Positions 23,478 through 34,109 of a stretch of 39,249 nucleotides of DNA are shown one piece after another. The notes below the pieces were generated by a model. It was given only the letters and a program-made list of their open reading frames with translations, did not search any database and was not told where the DNA came from. Source of the DNA: Marinilabiliaceae bacterium JC017 (GTDB lineage: Bacteria; Bacteroidota; Bacteroidia; Bacteroidales; Marinilabiliaceae). A program made the position numbers and the translations under genes. Numbering within the stretch: position 1 is the stretch's first letter; the number at the start of each line of letters is the position of its first letter. The DNA lies in assembly GCA_004296775.1 (NCBI GenBank), contig RHGE01000010.1, forward strand, positions 1 through 39,249, written 5' to 3'.

Positions 23478-26400
23478 ATGAAAAATCTGTTGTTATGGAT
23501 GTTTCTGGCGGTAATATCAGTTTCCGCTTTTGCTCAGAAACAGCAACTGATCACAGGTACGGTGACCGATGTGTCGGGAGAAGCCATTCCGGGGGTGTCA
23601 ATTGTAGAAAAGGGAACGACCAACGGAACCATTACTGATGTATCTGGTAGTTATAGTATTGAAGTTAATAAACCTGAGGCTACTATTGTATTCTCGTTTA
23701 TAGGCTTTAAATCGCAGGAGATTAGTGTGGCAGGAAAGTCTGTATTTAATGTTGTTTTAGAAGAAGAATTCACAGATCTGGACGAAGTGGTTGTTGTTGG
23801 TTATGGTGAAGTGCGGAAACGTGATTTGACCGGAGCTGTTGCCAGCGTGCAGGAAAAAGAAGAGGTTGCTCGTCAATACTCCTCTGTTGATATGTTGTTA
23901 CAAGGAAGAGCATCTGGATTGCAAGTAGTAGGTAATTCCGGAAGTCCGGGAGGAGCTGTGAGTGTACGTATCCGTGGGACAAACAGTTTACGGGGAAATA
24001 ACGAGCCTTTGTACGTGGTCGATGGTGTTATTATCAGTACTGCCGGTACAGATGTCTCTGATCCTTCCTCGGATGCCAATGAGTTGCAATCCCCTCAAAA
24101 TGGGTTGACAGGTCTAAATCCCAGGGATATTGAAAAGATGGAAGTGTTGAAAGATGCATCTGCTACTGCCATTTATGGATCCAGAGGCGCCAATGGTGTT
24201 GTTCTGATCACTACCAAAAGTGGAAGTAAGAGGGAAAAAGGAAAAGCCGTTATTAATGCTTATGGCACTGCTGAGTGGAATGTGATGTCAAAGAAAATAG
24301 ACCTTTTGGATGGTGTTGGCTATGCCGAGTATCAAAATGAAAGTAGTGTCATTAACGGCTTTGATCCCAGATATCATATTGAGGACGGAAATGTTTATCC
24401 GTTAACTTATGAAGAGGAGCAGCCTGTTGTTGGGGAAAATCCTTATCAGGAGGTTAATTGGCAGGATGAGATTTATGAAGTAACCATGAGTCATAATGAA
24501 GGAGTTTCCATTAATGGCGGTTCCGATAAATCCACCTACTATTTTTCTGCCGGTTTCTCTGATCAGAAAGGGATCGTGGAAACAACCCGGATAAAACGGG
24601 GTGATATGCGGTTAAATCTGTCCCAGAACCTGTCAGAAAAGTTAAAGCTGGATACACGTTTTAGCATGATGTATCAGGATGGTTCATTTGCGCAGGCAGG
24701 TAGTAAATCAGGGGGTAACCGAAGTTTTACCAAACAGATTCTTTCTTACCGGCCGCTAATTGGTCAAGGTGACGAAGATGAAGATCTTGATCTGGAAATC
24801 TCTAACCCATATGCCTGGTTAACCGATTTTGAAGATAAGACGAAAGAACTAAGATTGAATGCTTCTGTGGGATTCACCTATAAAATAATGAATGGTCTTA
24901 AATTCAAGATCAACGGGGGACTGGATTACAGGAAGAAAGATCGATCAAAGTTTTATGATACGGGAGTCTTCGTAGGACAAAAAGAAAATGGCCTGGCGAA
25001 TTATTCCTATCTAGACAGGTATGCTTATGTGATAGATAACTTGTTGATGTATGATAAAAAGATTAATAATGAGCATCGGGTTAATGCGGTTGCCGGTATT
25101 ACTTATGATGGAGTCTATACAACTAATAAATTGTATGAGGTAGCTAATTTTCCTGATAAAAGTCTGGGCGCTGATTATCCGCAGGCCGGACAGTTATATT
25201 ATCGTCCTTTCAGTTTACTCACATCGGAAGAAGCTATCTTTTCAGTTTTGGGACGTGTTAATTATTCCTATCGGGATAAATATGTGTTAACTGCCAGTTA
25301 TCGGGCTGATCAGTCTACTAAATTCAGGGAAGGTAACCAGTGGGGTTATTATCCTGCAGTTGCTGTTGCCTGGCGGGTTATGGAAGAGCCATTTATTAAA
25401 GATCTTAATATCTTTCATAATTTGAAGATGCGTATGGGATGGGGACTTACCGGTAATCAGGCCATTTCGCCTTACCAGACATTGGGTACATATGGAACTA
25501 CCTATTACGTGAACGCACAGAATTCAACCGTTATTGGTAATGTGCCGGCGCGTATTCCTAATCCAAACCTTACCTGGGAAACCAGTGAACAATTAAATGC
25601 CGGATTGGATATGGGCTTCTTTGATGGTCGTTTGAATGCTACGTTAGACCTTTATTACAAGAATACGAATGACCTTTTACAGGAAATCGAATTAGGTCCC
25701 TCCAATGGTGTTTCCAGTATGTTTGTTAACCGGGGAACCATCGAAAATAAAGGGATTGAGTTGGCAATTGATGGAATTGTTTACGATAAGAATGATATCT
25801 CCCTGGATTTGGGAGGGCACATCTCATTTAACCGTAATAAAGTAAAATCCCTGGGCTTAGAACCTACAACCGTATGGATCGATGGAAAAGAATCGCAGGA
25901 GATACTGTATTACGGAAGCAACGTGTCAACGGGTACTTATTTTAAGCAACCGGCCAATATATTTATGGAAGGTCAACCAATTGGTATGTTGTGGGGCTGG
26001 AAAACCAATGGTATTTATCAGGATGCGGATGCAGCAGCTGGTGGGCCGGATTTTAATGGTAACCCTAACCAGGCCGGGGATGTGGTATTCGTTGATCAGA
26101 ATAACGATGGTAACATTGATGACATGGATAAAACCTTTATAGGTAATCCCAATCCTGATTTCACCTATGGATTTAGTGCAAACTTTAAATATAAGCGTTT
26201 GTCTGTCAGATTACTGTTTGATGGGGTTTATGGAAACGATATCGTAAATGGATACAATATGGAGTTGGCATATGCTGAAGGCAATACCAAAAACATCTTG
26301 AAGAAAGCTTATGAACAAGCCTGGAGAGCCGATGCTCCATCTAATACGTATCCTCGTGTTGGTTATTCCTACAATGAGTATTTGTCAGATCGTTTGGTTG

Positions 26401-26645
26401 AGGATGGCAGTTATTTAAGGCTGAATAACCTTACTGTGGGCTATGATGTTCCAACTAAGTGGACGAATGCTTTTAGTAATGTGAATGTTTATGCCTCGTG
26501 TAAAAACTTGTTTACCATTACTAATTACAGTGGATACGATCCGCAAATTACCAGCTTTTTAAATGATGGAACAATCATGGGGGTTGACTGGGTTGGATCA
26601 CCGAATGTTCAAACTTACCTGATTGGGTTGAATATCACATTTTAA
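23478..26645 (+). CDS. susC: SusC-like TonB-dependent outer-membrane transporter
   Basis: The outer-membrane import channel of the locus, working with SusD as a lidded pore powered through TonB. The 1055-residue protein has a signal peptide (1-19), a carboxypeptidase-regulatory-like domain (about 22-100), the SusC box VVVGYGEVRKRDLTGAV, the plug (about 115-250, with GSPGGAVSVRIRG and ATAIYGSRGANGVVLITT) and a 22-strand barrel ending in LIGLNITF. No FecR-type signalling extension is present, consistent with HTCS control. SusD starts 22 nt downstream. It is the first gene of the plus-strand operon. Confidence 0.96.
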   Translation: MKNLLLWMFLAVISVSAFAQKQQLITGTVTDVSGEAIPGVSIVEKGTTNGTITDVSGSYSIEVNKPEATIVFSFIGFKSQEISVAGKSVFNVVLEEEFTDLDEVVVVGYGEVRKRDLTGAVASVQEKEEVARQYSSVDMLLQGRASGLQVVGNSGSPGGAVSVRIRGTNSLRGNNEPLYVVDGVIISTAGTDVSDPSSDANELQSPQNGLTGLNPRDIEKMEVLKDASATAIYGSRGANGVVLITTKSGSKREKGKAVINAYGTAEWNVMSKKIDLLDGVGYAEYQNESSVINGFDPRYHIEDGNVYPLTYEEEQPVVGENPYQEVNWQDEIYEVTMSHNEGVSINGGSDKSTYYFSAGFSDQKGIVETTRIKRGDMRLNLSQNLSEKLKLDTRFSMMYQDGSFAQAGSKSGGNRSFTKQILSYRPLIGQGDEDEDLDLEISNPYAWLTDFEDKTKELRLNASVGFTYKIMNGLKFKINGGLDYRKKDRSKFYDTGVFVGQKENGLANYSYLDRYAYVIDNLLMYDKKINNEHRVNAVAGITYDGVYTTNKLYEVANFPDKSLGADYPQAGQLYYRPFSLLTSEEAIFSVLGRVNYSYRDKYVLTASYRADQSTKFREGNQWGYYPAVAVAWRVMEEPFIKDLNIFHNLKMRMGWGLTGNQAISPYQTLGTYGTTYYVNAQNSTVIGNVPARIPNPNLTWETSEQLNAGLDMGFFDGRLNATLDLYYKNTNDLLQEIELGPSNGVSSMFVNRGTIENKGIELAIDGIVYDKNDISLDLGGHISFNRNKVKSLGLEPTTVWIDGKESQEILYYGSNVSTGTYFKQPANIFMEGQPIGMLWGWKTNGIYQDADAAAGGPDFNGNPNQAGDVVFVDQNNDGNIDDMDKTFIGNPNPDFTYGFSANFKYKRLSVRLLFDGVYGNDIVNGYNMELAYAEGNTKNILKKAYEQAWRADAPSNTYPRVGYSYNEYLSDRLVEDGSYLRLNNLTVGYDVPTKWTNAFSNVNVYASCKNLFTITNYSGYDPQITSFLNDGTIMGVDWVGSPNVQTYLIGLNITF

Positions 26646-26667
26646 TGGCGACTAAAATCGATTTATT

Positions 26668-28227
26668 ATGAAAGCAAAAAATAATATCATATACATTTTA
26701 GCCTTCTTACTGGTTGGATTAGGTAGTTGTGAAATGGAAGAGAAGCCGCTTTTCCCTGCCGCCGATAATCTTTATAGTACCGTAGATGGCGCTCATACCG
26801 TTCTTAACGGCTGTTATGCGGGGATGGCTGATTTCAGTTATTACGGGGCCGATTTCATGCACCTCACCTATTTTACTTCAGGGCTGTTTACCAGTAATAA
26901 GGATGCCAACTTGGCGGACATTGTAGCTTTTCAGCAAACACCCTCACTGAATTATGTGGAGAATTTCTGGAAAGGCTGCTATCGTGTTATTGCCAGAACC
27001 AATGATGTGATTGACAACCTTAATAAGTATTCATTACCTGATGAGGATGAGCAGAATAATATCTTGGGACAGGCTTACTTTTTGAGAGGATTGACTTATT
27101 TTAATCTGGTACGTGTTTATGGCGATGCGCCGTTATTGACTAATACCGTGACGGTAGAAACGTTGAATCAGTCACGTGCTACAAAATCGGTTGTTTATGA
27201 TCAGGTTATTGCAGATCTTGAATTAGCAGCAAAATTGCTTAAAGATGAAAATACACAAGCATCCGGCCGGCCGGCCAGCCCGGCGGCACATATGTTACTT
27301 GCTAAAGTGTATATGACACTGGCTGGTAATCAAACGGCTGATGAAACTACCTATTGGAAGAAAGCTTACGATGAAGCCATAGAAGTTTATGGAAAGTATT
27401 CCCTGGTACCTGATTATCGCACCTTATGGTATGAGGCTAGCAGTAATAATACCGGAGAATCCATCTTTGAGATCCAGGGTAACGTGGAAAATACACTCAG
27501 GTTATATCAGTTGTTTACACCATCCAATGGTAATGCCGGTCGGTCGGTATGGGGACGGATAAAGCCCAATGTGGAGTGCTACGATCTTCATGCTGCGGCC
27601 TATCCCGCTGATCCGCGTCTGGAAGCGACATTTTTAACGGAATGGACGAAGTATTTAGCCAGTGGAAAACAATCCGTTATGAAAACTTATCCTGCGTTTA
27701 AAAAACGTAATAACAAGGATAAGAGTTACCCGTGGCTCAATAAGTATTACATCAAAGACCATACGCAGTTGAATTACAATACCAATATGAACTTTGTTGT
27801 TTTCAGGTACGCTGATTTGCTGCTAATGTTGGCCGAGATTGAAAACGAATTGAACGGGCCTGCCAATGCTTACCAGTATGTGAATGAAGTTTTGGCACGT
27901 GCACGGCAATCGGCCGAGGTGGCATCTAATGATCCTGCTGATTGGAGTGGTATGACGCAAGAGGAATTCCGTGAAGCTATTATGTTTGAGTACCGTTATG
28001 AACTGTTAGGAGAGGGGCATGAATGGTTTAATAACCGACGCCGAGGTTATGATTATTTCAAAAAGAATGTGATAGATATTCATAACAATACCCCTGCATA
28101 CGATTTCAGCAAGCAGCGTGATGTTCTTTTGCCGGATGATGCAAGGAATATGTTAATGCCGGTTCCGCAATCGGAGTTAACAGCGAATCCTAACATCAAT
28201 GCAGAGGATCAAAACTCCGGATATTAA
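26668..28227 (+). CDS. susD: SusD-like outer-membrane glycan-binding lipoprotein
   Basis: Captures oligosaccharide at the cell surface and caps the SusC barrel. The lipobox is VGLGSC (Cys21). The 519-residue chain has the RagB/SusD pattern: N-terminal TPR-like helices (YFLRGLTYFNLVRVYGDAPL), a variable middle and the C-terminal EFREAIMFEYRYELLGEGHEWFNNRRRGYD, with the ending NPNINAEDQNSGY. Ligand-binding aromatics cannot be assigned by eye. A hairpin follows at 28237, between this gene and GH3. Confidence 0.95.
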   Translation: MKAKNNIIYILAFLLVGLGSCEMEEKPLFPAADNLYSTVDGAHTVLNGCYAGMADFSYYGADFMHLTYFTSGLFTSNKDANLADIVAFQQTPSLNYVENFWKGCYRVIARTNDVIDNLNKYSLPDEDEQNNILGQAYFLRGLTYFNLVRVYGDAPLLTNTVTVETLNQSRATKSVVYDQVIADLELAAKLLKDENTQASGRPASPAAHMLLAKVYMTLAGNQTADETTYWKKAYDEAIEVYGKYSLVPDYRTLWYEASSNNTGESIFEIQGNVENTLRLYQLFTPSNGNAGRSVWGRIKPNVECYDLHAAAYPADPRLEATFLTEWTKYLASGKQSVMKTYPAFKKRNNKDKSYPWLNKYYIKDHTQLNYNTNMNFVVFRYADLLLMLAEIENELNGPANAYQYVNEVLARARQSAEVASNDPADWSGMTQEEFREAIMFEYRYELLGEGHEWFNNRRRGYDYFKKNVIDIHNNTPAYDFSKQRDVLLPDDARNMLMPVPQSELTANPNINAEDQNSGY

Positions 28228-28236
28228 TTGTGTTGC

Positions 28237-28278
28237 ATGTCAGTGGGACATTTCTTGTCCTGCTGACATATCTTTTTA
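28237..28278 (+). terminator. Stem-loop after susD (attenuator or mRNA-end hairpin)
   Basis: ATGTCAGTGGGACA pairs with TGTCCTGCTGACAT over 14 bp (two G-T pairs) around TTTCT, followed by a TCTTTTTATT tail. In this position it probably lowers transcription of the enzymes relative to susCD or protects the susCD mRNA end. Confidence 0.7.
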
Positions 28279-28373
28279 TTGAGGACCAAGCCTGGTTGCA
28301 TGTCTTTTCCAGGTAATGGAACTACTGGATGTGTACCATTTTAAAGGATGGTTTGTTCACAAATTCATTTGCC

Positions 28374-30701
28374 ATGTTAAAATTACTTTTTGCTGTCCTG
28401 GTGACTGGAAGCATAATATTTTCAGCTTGCCAGCCATTTGCCAATACTGAAGGCGGAAATGCACCCGCTTATTTAAATGCATCAAATCCTGTTGACGTGA
28501 GGGTAGAGGATCTGTTGAGCCGGATGACGCTGGAAGAGAAGATTGCTCAGATGTGTCAATATGTGGGTTTACAACACATGAGAGAGGCTGAGAAAAATTT
28601 GTCAAAAGAAGATATGGAGGAGAGTGATGCTCATGGTTTCTATCCCGGGTTGCATTCCACGGATGTAGCAAAGATGGTTGAGCAAGGTTTGATTGGCTCT
28701 TTTTTACATGTAGTGGACGTGAAAGAAGCCAACTACCTTCAATCACTGGCACAGAAAAGTAGGTTGAAAATACCCTTACTTATTGGTATTGATGCCATTC
28801 ATGGAACGGGTTTAGTGAATGGAGCTACTATCTATCCAACACCAATTGGTCTGGCTAGTACCTGGGACACCTCGTTGGTGTATAATATGTCTGTTGAAAC
28901 GGCACAGGAAATGCGTGCTACAGGCGCCAGCTGGACCTTTACACCCAATCTGGATGTAGCAAGAGATGCCCGTTGGGGAAGAGTAGGAGAAACTTTTGGA
29001 GAAGATCCCTATTTAGTTACTGTTATGGGACGGGCCATGGTTCAGGGATTGCAAAATACGCAATCGCCCGATAGCTTTAATGTAATTGCATGTGCCAAGC
29101 ATTTAATTGCCGGCAGTGAATCGGTGAATGGATTAAACGGAGCACCAACTGATCTTTCGGAACGTACCATCCGAGAAATATTTCTGCCTCCCTATAAAGC
29201 GGCTATAGATGCCGGCGTTTTTTCGGTCATGACTGCTCATAATGAATTGAATGGTATACCGTGTCATGCCGATAAATGGATGATGACTGATGTGTTGAGG
29301 AAAGAGCTGGGGTTTAAAGGTTTTTTTGTGAGTGACTGGATGGACATTGAGCGGTTAATATCGCGTCATGCGGTGGCCGAAAATCAGAAAGAGGCCTGTT
29401 ATCAGACCATTGAAGCCGGGATGGATATGCACATGCACGGTCCTGATTTTTTAGAGCCGGTACAGGAATTGGTTAAGGAAGGAAGATTGACCGAAGAACG
29501 TATTAATGAAAGTGTACGACGGTTGTTGGAAGCAAAATTTAAGTTGGGATTATTTGAAAATCCCTACACTGATGTTAAGAGAAAAGAGGAAGTGTTATTC
29601 AATCATCAGCATCAGTTAACCGCAATAGAATTGGCACAGAAGTCCATTGTATTGCTAAAAAATGAAAACAAATTACTGCCAATTAAAACGGGTCAATACA
29701 AAAAGATTTTTGTTACCGGTCCCAATGCCAATAATCAAACCATAATAGGAGACTGGGCCTATCAACAACCCGAAGAAAATATTACCACGGTATTGGAGGG
29801 AGTGCAACAAATGGATCCGGCTTGTGAATTTGACTTTCAGAATGTCGGACAAAATCCGCGGCATGTTCAAAAGCAACATGTGAAGGATGCTCAAAAAAGA
29901 GCAGCGGCAGCCGATCTGGCTATTGTGGTGGTTGGTGAAAACTCCTTTAGATGGGCCTGGGATGAAAAAACATGTGGTGAAAATTCGGCCCGTGCCGATA
30001 TTGGATTGGCTGGTTTACAACAGCAGTTAGTGGAAGCTGTTTATAAAAGCGGTACGCCTACTATTGTTGTATTGGTGAATGGTCGTCCTTTAGCTGTGGA
30101 GTGGATTGCCGATCATATCCCGTCTGTAATCGAAGCCTGGGAGCCTGGAAGCATTGGCGGGCTGGCTGTAGCACAAATTATCTATGGGGATGTTAACCCA
30201 TCGGGTAAATTACCCATTTCTATTCCACGAAGTGCCGGGCACCAGTTAGCTATCTATAACCATAAACCATCTCATTATTTTCATGAATATGTAACCGAAA
30301 AGTCCGGACCATTATATGCCTTCGGACATGGATTGAGTTATACGAAGTTTAACTATCAAAACCTCCAAATAGCCAAACAGACCATATCTGAAAAAGAGAA
30401 TTTGATGTTGAAGGTGGAAGTTACTAATACCGGTAAAATGGTTGGTGAGGAAGTGGTGCAATTGTATATCAATGATAAGGTGAGTTCCGTTACCCGGCCG
30501 GTTAAAGAGTTAAAAGCTTTTAGAAAGGTGAGTTTACATCCGGGAGAGACGCGTCAGGTGACCTTTACCATTAGGCCGGATATGTTAATGTTTTTGGATA
30601 AAGATTTGAATAAGACCATTGAACCGGGTGAATTCAGGGCAATGGTTGGTGGCTCATCAAACGATGAAGATTTACTATCGATACCTTTTTACGTTCAATA
30701 A
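28374..30701 (+). CDS. Glycoside hydrolase family 3, beta-glucosidase-like lipoprotein
   Basis: An exo-acting enzyme that removes terminal beta-glucosyl residues from oligosaccharides. ATG28374 was preferred to ATG28329 because it begins a lipoprotein signal with lipobox FSAC (Cys19). The 775-residue chain has the GH3 N-domain (KIAQMCQ, IDAIHGTGLVNGATIYPTP, ARDARWGRVGETFGEDPYL), the catalytic nucleophile Asp321 in FFVSDWMD, the C-domain (KSIVLLKNENKLLPI, GENSFRWAWDEKTCGENSARADI) and a fibronectin-III-like end. It is like the BglX group. The exact linkage cannot be told from sequence; the cellobiose phosphorylase downstream favours beta-1,4-glucosides. GH9 starts 11 nt downstream. Confidence 0.93.
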   Translation: MLKLLFAVLVTGSIIFSACQPFANTEGGNAPAYLNASNPVDVRVEDLLSRMTLEEKIAQMCQYVGLQHMREAEKNLSKEDMEESDAHGFYPGLHSTDVAKMVEQGLIGSFLHVVDVKEANYLQSLAQKSRLKIPLLIGIDAIHGTGLVNGATIYPTPIGLASTWDTSLVYNMSVETAQEMRATGASWTFTPNLDVARDARWGRVGETFGEDPYLVTVMGRAMVQGLQNTQSPDSFNVIACAKHLIAGSESVNGLNGAPTDLSERTIREIFLPPYKAAIDAGVFSVMTAHNELNGIPCHADKWMMTDVLRKELGFKGFFVSDWMDIERLISRHAVAENQKEACYQTIEAGMDMHMHGPDFLEPVQELVKEGRLTEERINESVRRLLEAKFKLGLFENPYTDVKRKEEVLFNHQHQLTAIELAQKSIVLLKNENKLLPIKTGQYKKIFVTGPNANNQTIIGDWAYQQPEENITTVLEGVQQMDPACEFDFQNVGQNPRHVQKQHVKDAQKRAAAADLAIVVVGENSFRWAWDEKTCGENSARADIGLAGLQQQLVEAVYKSGTPTIVVLVNGRPLAVEWIADHIPSVIEAWEPGSIGGLAVAQIIYGDVNPSGKLPISIPRSAGHQLAIYNHKPSHYFHEYVTEKSGPLYAFGHGLSYTKFNYQNLQIAKQTISEKENLMLKVEVTNTGKMVGEEVVQLYINDKVSSVTRPVKELKAFRKVSLHPGETRQVTFTIRPDMLMFLDKDLNKTIEPGEFRAMVGGSSNDEDLLSIPFYVQ

Positions 30702-30712
30702 TAAATAGTGTC

Positions 30713-32455
30713 ATGAATTCAGTTAGTACACAAAATATTCGCTTCCGAAACAGGTTGTTAAAGGGGGTATTGGTTTGTGTTGCCGCAGTTGCAATTTCCA
30801 CCGGCGCATGGGCCCAGAAATTAAACCAGGTTGCTTTCCGACCGGAATCCGTAAAACGGGTGTTTTTTGATGGAAATTTGCAAGGAGAGAAGTTTCAGAT
30901 TATCGACGCAGCTTCATCTGTGGTGTTTGACGGAGAATTGACCAAATCAAAATATTGGCCCTGTTCAGGTACAAAAGTTTGTTATGCTGAATTTTCTGAT
31001 TTAAGTAATGTTGGTCAATATAACCTCATATTGGCGAATAATACCCGGAGTCTGACTTTTGATATCAAAGGGGATGTGTATAATGAGGTGGGAAAGGCGA
31101 TGATGAAGTCGTTTTATTACGCCCGGGCATCCATGGAAATTAAACCGGTTTTTGCCGGCAAGTATGCACGGCCCGCAGGTCATCCCGATAATCAGGTGTA
31201 TATTCATGAGTCGGCCGCATCCGGACAGCGTCCGGCAGGTTCTGTTATCAGTTCACCCGGTGGATGGTACGATGCCGGTGACTACAACAAGTACATAGTA
31301 AATTCCGGTATTACTACTTATACATTATTACATTTATATGATCTGTTTGGGGATAACCTGGCATCGTTTAAGATGAATATTCCCGAGTCCGGGAATGGTC
31401 TTTCCGATCTGCTCAATGAAACCATTTACAACCTTCGGTGGATGCTCACGATGCAGGATCCCAATGATGGTGGTGTTTATCACAAATTAACGACAAAGAA
31501 TTTTTGTGGTATGAAGATGCCGTATGCTGATAATTTGGACCGTTATGTGGTGATGAAATCAACTGCAGCAACGCTTGATTTTACTGCCGTTGCAGCAAAG
31601 TCGTACCGGATATTGAAAGCATATGAGAATGAACTGCCTGGTCTGGCTGATTCGTGTTTAAAGGCGGCTCGGTTAGCCTGGGATTGGAGTATGGCTAATC
31701 CCAAAGTATTGTACCGGCAGCCGGATGATATTACTACCGGCGCTTATAAAGGAGATCAAATTGAAGATGAATGGTTTTGGGCATCGGTGGAGATGTATCT
31801 TGCTACCGGTGATTCAAAATATGTATCTGATATAAATATTAATAAAACCAACTTCATGTTGCCACAATGGGGACGCGTGAATACACTTGGGTTATATTCT
31901 GTTTGTACCAGTGAAACGACTAATTCTTTGAAGGAGTTAGATGTTAAAACCAGTAAGAAGAAATTAATTAAGTTGGCTGATCATTATTTGGAAACATATA
32001 AGCATTCGGGCTATCGCATATCAATTGACAAATTTCCCTGGGGAAGTAACAGCGAATTAGCCAACCAGGGCATTTTGTTGATGCATGCTTATTTACTCAC
32101 CAACAACCAGGATTACCTGGAAGCAGCCGATGCCTGTGTTGGTTATATTCTTGGCGCCAATCCGTTGGATAGGTGTTTTGTAACGGGCTTTGGGAATAAC
32201 TCACCCATGTCTATTCATGATCGTCGGTCCATTGCCGATGGTATTACTGAACCTATTCCCGGTTTATTAGCCGGTGGACCTTCCAAAGAGGCCCGGCACG
32301 ATTGTGGCGAGGACAATTATCAGTCTGAATTTCCGGCTTTGTCTTATGTGGACATGGAGTGCAGCTTTGCCACCAATGAGATTGCCATAAACTGGAATTC
32401 AGCTGCCACCTTTTTAATCTTAGGATTAGATGCCATTTATTCTTCTGAAAAATAG
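30713..32455 (+). CDS. Glycoside hydrolase family 9 with N-terminal Ig-like domain
   Basis: A secreted inverting glycosidase, in this family mostly endo-beta-1,4-glucanase. The N-terminus is a long signal peptide (about 1-35, ending AWAQ). A CelD_N-like immunoglobulin domain follows (about 38-120: NQVAFRPESVKRVFFDG). The catalytic (alpha/alpha)6 barrel has GGWYDAGDYNKY with Asp187 and Asp190 (base), SIHDRRS with His502, and NEIAINWNSA with Glu556 (acid), all as expected. No carbohydrate-binding module or sorting tail is seen. GH9 also includes glucosaminidases, so endoglucanase is the likelier but not the only reading. It is tightly packed between GH3 and the sulfatase (9 nt). Confidence 0.92.
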   Translation: MNSVSTQNIRFRNRLLKGVLVCVAAVAISTGAWAQKLNQVAFRPESVKRVFFDGNLQGEKFQIIDAASSVVFDGELTKSKYWPCSGTKVCYAEFSDLSNVGQYNLILANNTRSLTFDIKGDVYNEVGKAMMKSFYYARASMEIKPVFAGKYARPAGHPDNQVYIHESAASGQRPAGSVISSPGGWYDAGDYNKYIVNSGITTYTLLHLYDLFGDNLASFKMNIPESGNGLSDLLNETIYNLRWMLTMQDPNDGGVYHKLTTKNFCGMKMPYADNLDRYVVMKSTAATLDFTAVAAKSYRILKAYENELPGLADSCLKAARLAWDWSMANPKVLYRQPDDITTGAYKGDQIEDEWFWASVEMYLATGDSKYVSDININKTNFMLPQWGRVNTLGLYSVCTSETTNSLKELDVKTSKKKLIKLADHYLETYKHSGYRISIDKFPWGSNSELANQGILLMHAYLLTNNQDYLEAADACVGYILGANPLDRCFVTGFGNNSPMSIHDRRSIADGITEPIPGLLAGGPSKEARHDCGEDNYQSEFPALSYVDMECSFATNEIAINWNSAATFLILGLDAIYSSEK

Positions 32456-32463
32456 TTAATCAA

Positions 32464-34080
32464 ATGAGAAGGAAAATATTATATAGAGTAGCAATTATTG
32501 TTGTTTGTTTTTTTGCCAGTTTCCTGGTTAGAGTGGATGCAAAAGATAAAAAACGTCCTAATATCATCTTTTTTATTGCCGATGATATGACCAGGGATAT
32601 GTTTAATTTTCTTCCGGAGAGCCAGGGGAAAAACCTGACTCCTAACTTGGATAAACTGGCCAATGAAGGAACGTTGATGATGGGACAACATGTGAGTGCG
32701 ACCGTGTGTACCCCAAGCCGGTATAATACGATGTCGGGAAAATATGCCAGCCGGGCCTCCAACCCTCATTTCCTGGAGCAAACAGAGAAAAATAACGGTC
32801 AGCGCGTTGTCGAGTGGAATACCCACATCATGCCGGGTGAAGCTAACATGGCTAATTTGTTGCAGAAGGCCGGTTATTTTACAGGAGCGGTTGGAAAAAA
32901 CCATGTTATTGAAGTGGAAGACTGGGTAGATGTACCCCTGACTGCCGATGCTTCTGATCCTAAAGTGATGAAGCAACAAGTGGATAATTATAATGCTACT
33001 GTGGAGGCTTATCACCAATGTGGATTTGATTATGCAAGTGGTATATATTATGAGAATCCTGATTTTAACGGACCGCGGGCCCTGGCAGTGCATAACCTGG
33101 ACTGGTCGGCGGAGGCCGCATTAAAATTTTTGGATGAAACAGGTGATAAGCCCTTCTTCCTTTATTTTGCTACCACATTACCTCACGGCCCGCAGGATGC
33201 CAGGCGCGCCTGGGATGCGGACCGGACCATTACACCCATTGGGAAATTAGATAAGGCACCGGACGTGATGCCGCATCAGAGCACCATCCCTGCGCGTTTG
33301 AAAGCGGCCAACCTGCCGGTTAATGACCGTAAAGCCAATTTGCTGTGGATGGACGATGCCATTGGGGCCTTGATTTCTAAATTGAAAGAGAACGACCTTT
33401 ACGACAATACCATCATTTTCTTCTTTAATGATCACGGCCAGTTTGCCAAAGGATCCGTCTATCAGGGAGCTACTTATAATCCCAGCATTGTTTGGAAAAA
33501 GGATGGATTTCAGGTAGGGCATGAATGTAATACCCTGGTGTCGAATGTTGATTTTGCCCCGACGATTTTGGAGTTGGCCGGGGTAAATACAAGGAAATGT
33601 GAGTTTGACGGTCAGAGTTTTGCAACGGTACTGAAAGGTAAAAAAGAGAAAGCACGGGAGTCACTCTATTTTGAAATTGGGTATTCCAGGGGTGTTAGAA
33701 AAGGTGATTATAAATACATGGTGTTGCGTTACCCGGAGTGGGTTAGAAATATATCATTGGATGAACGTCAGGAGATATTGGATGCCTACAATAAAAAGCT
33801 GGCTATCCGGGGTAAGAAACCCAATAACCTGGACCCGACGGCGCCATTCGGTCATGTACAGATTATTCCCGGGGGAGGCGATGCGGAGTTTCCGGCCACC
33901 AAACGCTACCCGCACTATGCCGATACGGATCAGCTCTATAATTTGAAGGATGATCCCAAAGAAAAGAATAACCTGATTCATGATCCGGCTTACCAGGAGA
34001 TAGTGAAAGAGATGAAAGCTGAATTGATGAAGTATGTCAGTACGATTCCGGGAAGTTTCGGTGAATTTAAAAAGAAGTAA
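32464..34080 (+). CDS. Sulfatase (family S1)
   Basis: Removes sulfate esters from sugars. The N-terminal hydrophobic stretch (1-26) directs export to the periplasm. The S1 features are present: RPNIIFFIADDM with the calcium-binding Asp pair, the formylglycine motif VCTPSRYNTMSG in which Cys82 is the modified residue (C-x-P-x-R), GAVGKNH, and FFFNDHGQF. It therefore needs the formylglycine-generating or anSME enzyme, which is not in this window. The 538-residue length is normal. The S1 subfamily, and so the position of the sulfate, cannot be read. It lies inside the operon, 9 nt after GH9 and 30 nt before the transporter. Confidence 0.95.
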   Translation: MRRKILYRVAIIVVCFFASFLVRVDAKDKKRPNIIFFIADDMTRDMFNFLPESQGKNLTPNLDKLANEGTLMMGQHVSATVCTPSRYNTMSGKYASRASNPHFLEQTEKNNGQRVVEWNTHIMPGEANMANLLQKAGYFTGAVGKNHVIEVEDWVDVPLTADASDPKVMKQQVDNYNATVEAYHQCGFDYASGIYYENPDFNGPRALAVHNLDWSAEAALKFLDETGDKPFFLYFATTLPHGPQDARRAWDADRTITPIGKLDKAPDVMPHQSTIPARLKAANLPVNDRKANLLWMDDAIGALISKLKENDLYDNTIIFFFNDHGQFAKGSVYQGATYNPSIVWKKDGFQVGHECNTLVSNVDFAPTILELAGVNTRKCEFDGQSFATVLKGKKEKARESLYFEIGYSRGVRKGDYKYMVLRYPEWVRNISLDERQEILDAYNKKLAIRGKKPNNLDPTAPFGHVQIIPGGGDAEFPATKRYPHYADTDQLYNLKDDPKEKNNLIHDPAYQEIVKEMKAELMKYVSTIPGSFGEFKKK

Positions 34081-34109
34081 TCTTCTAAAACGGTTAACGA
34101 TTAGAATCT

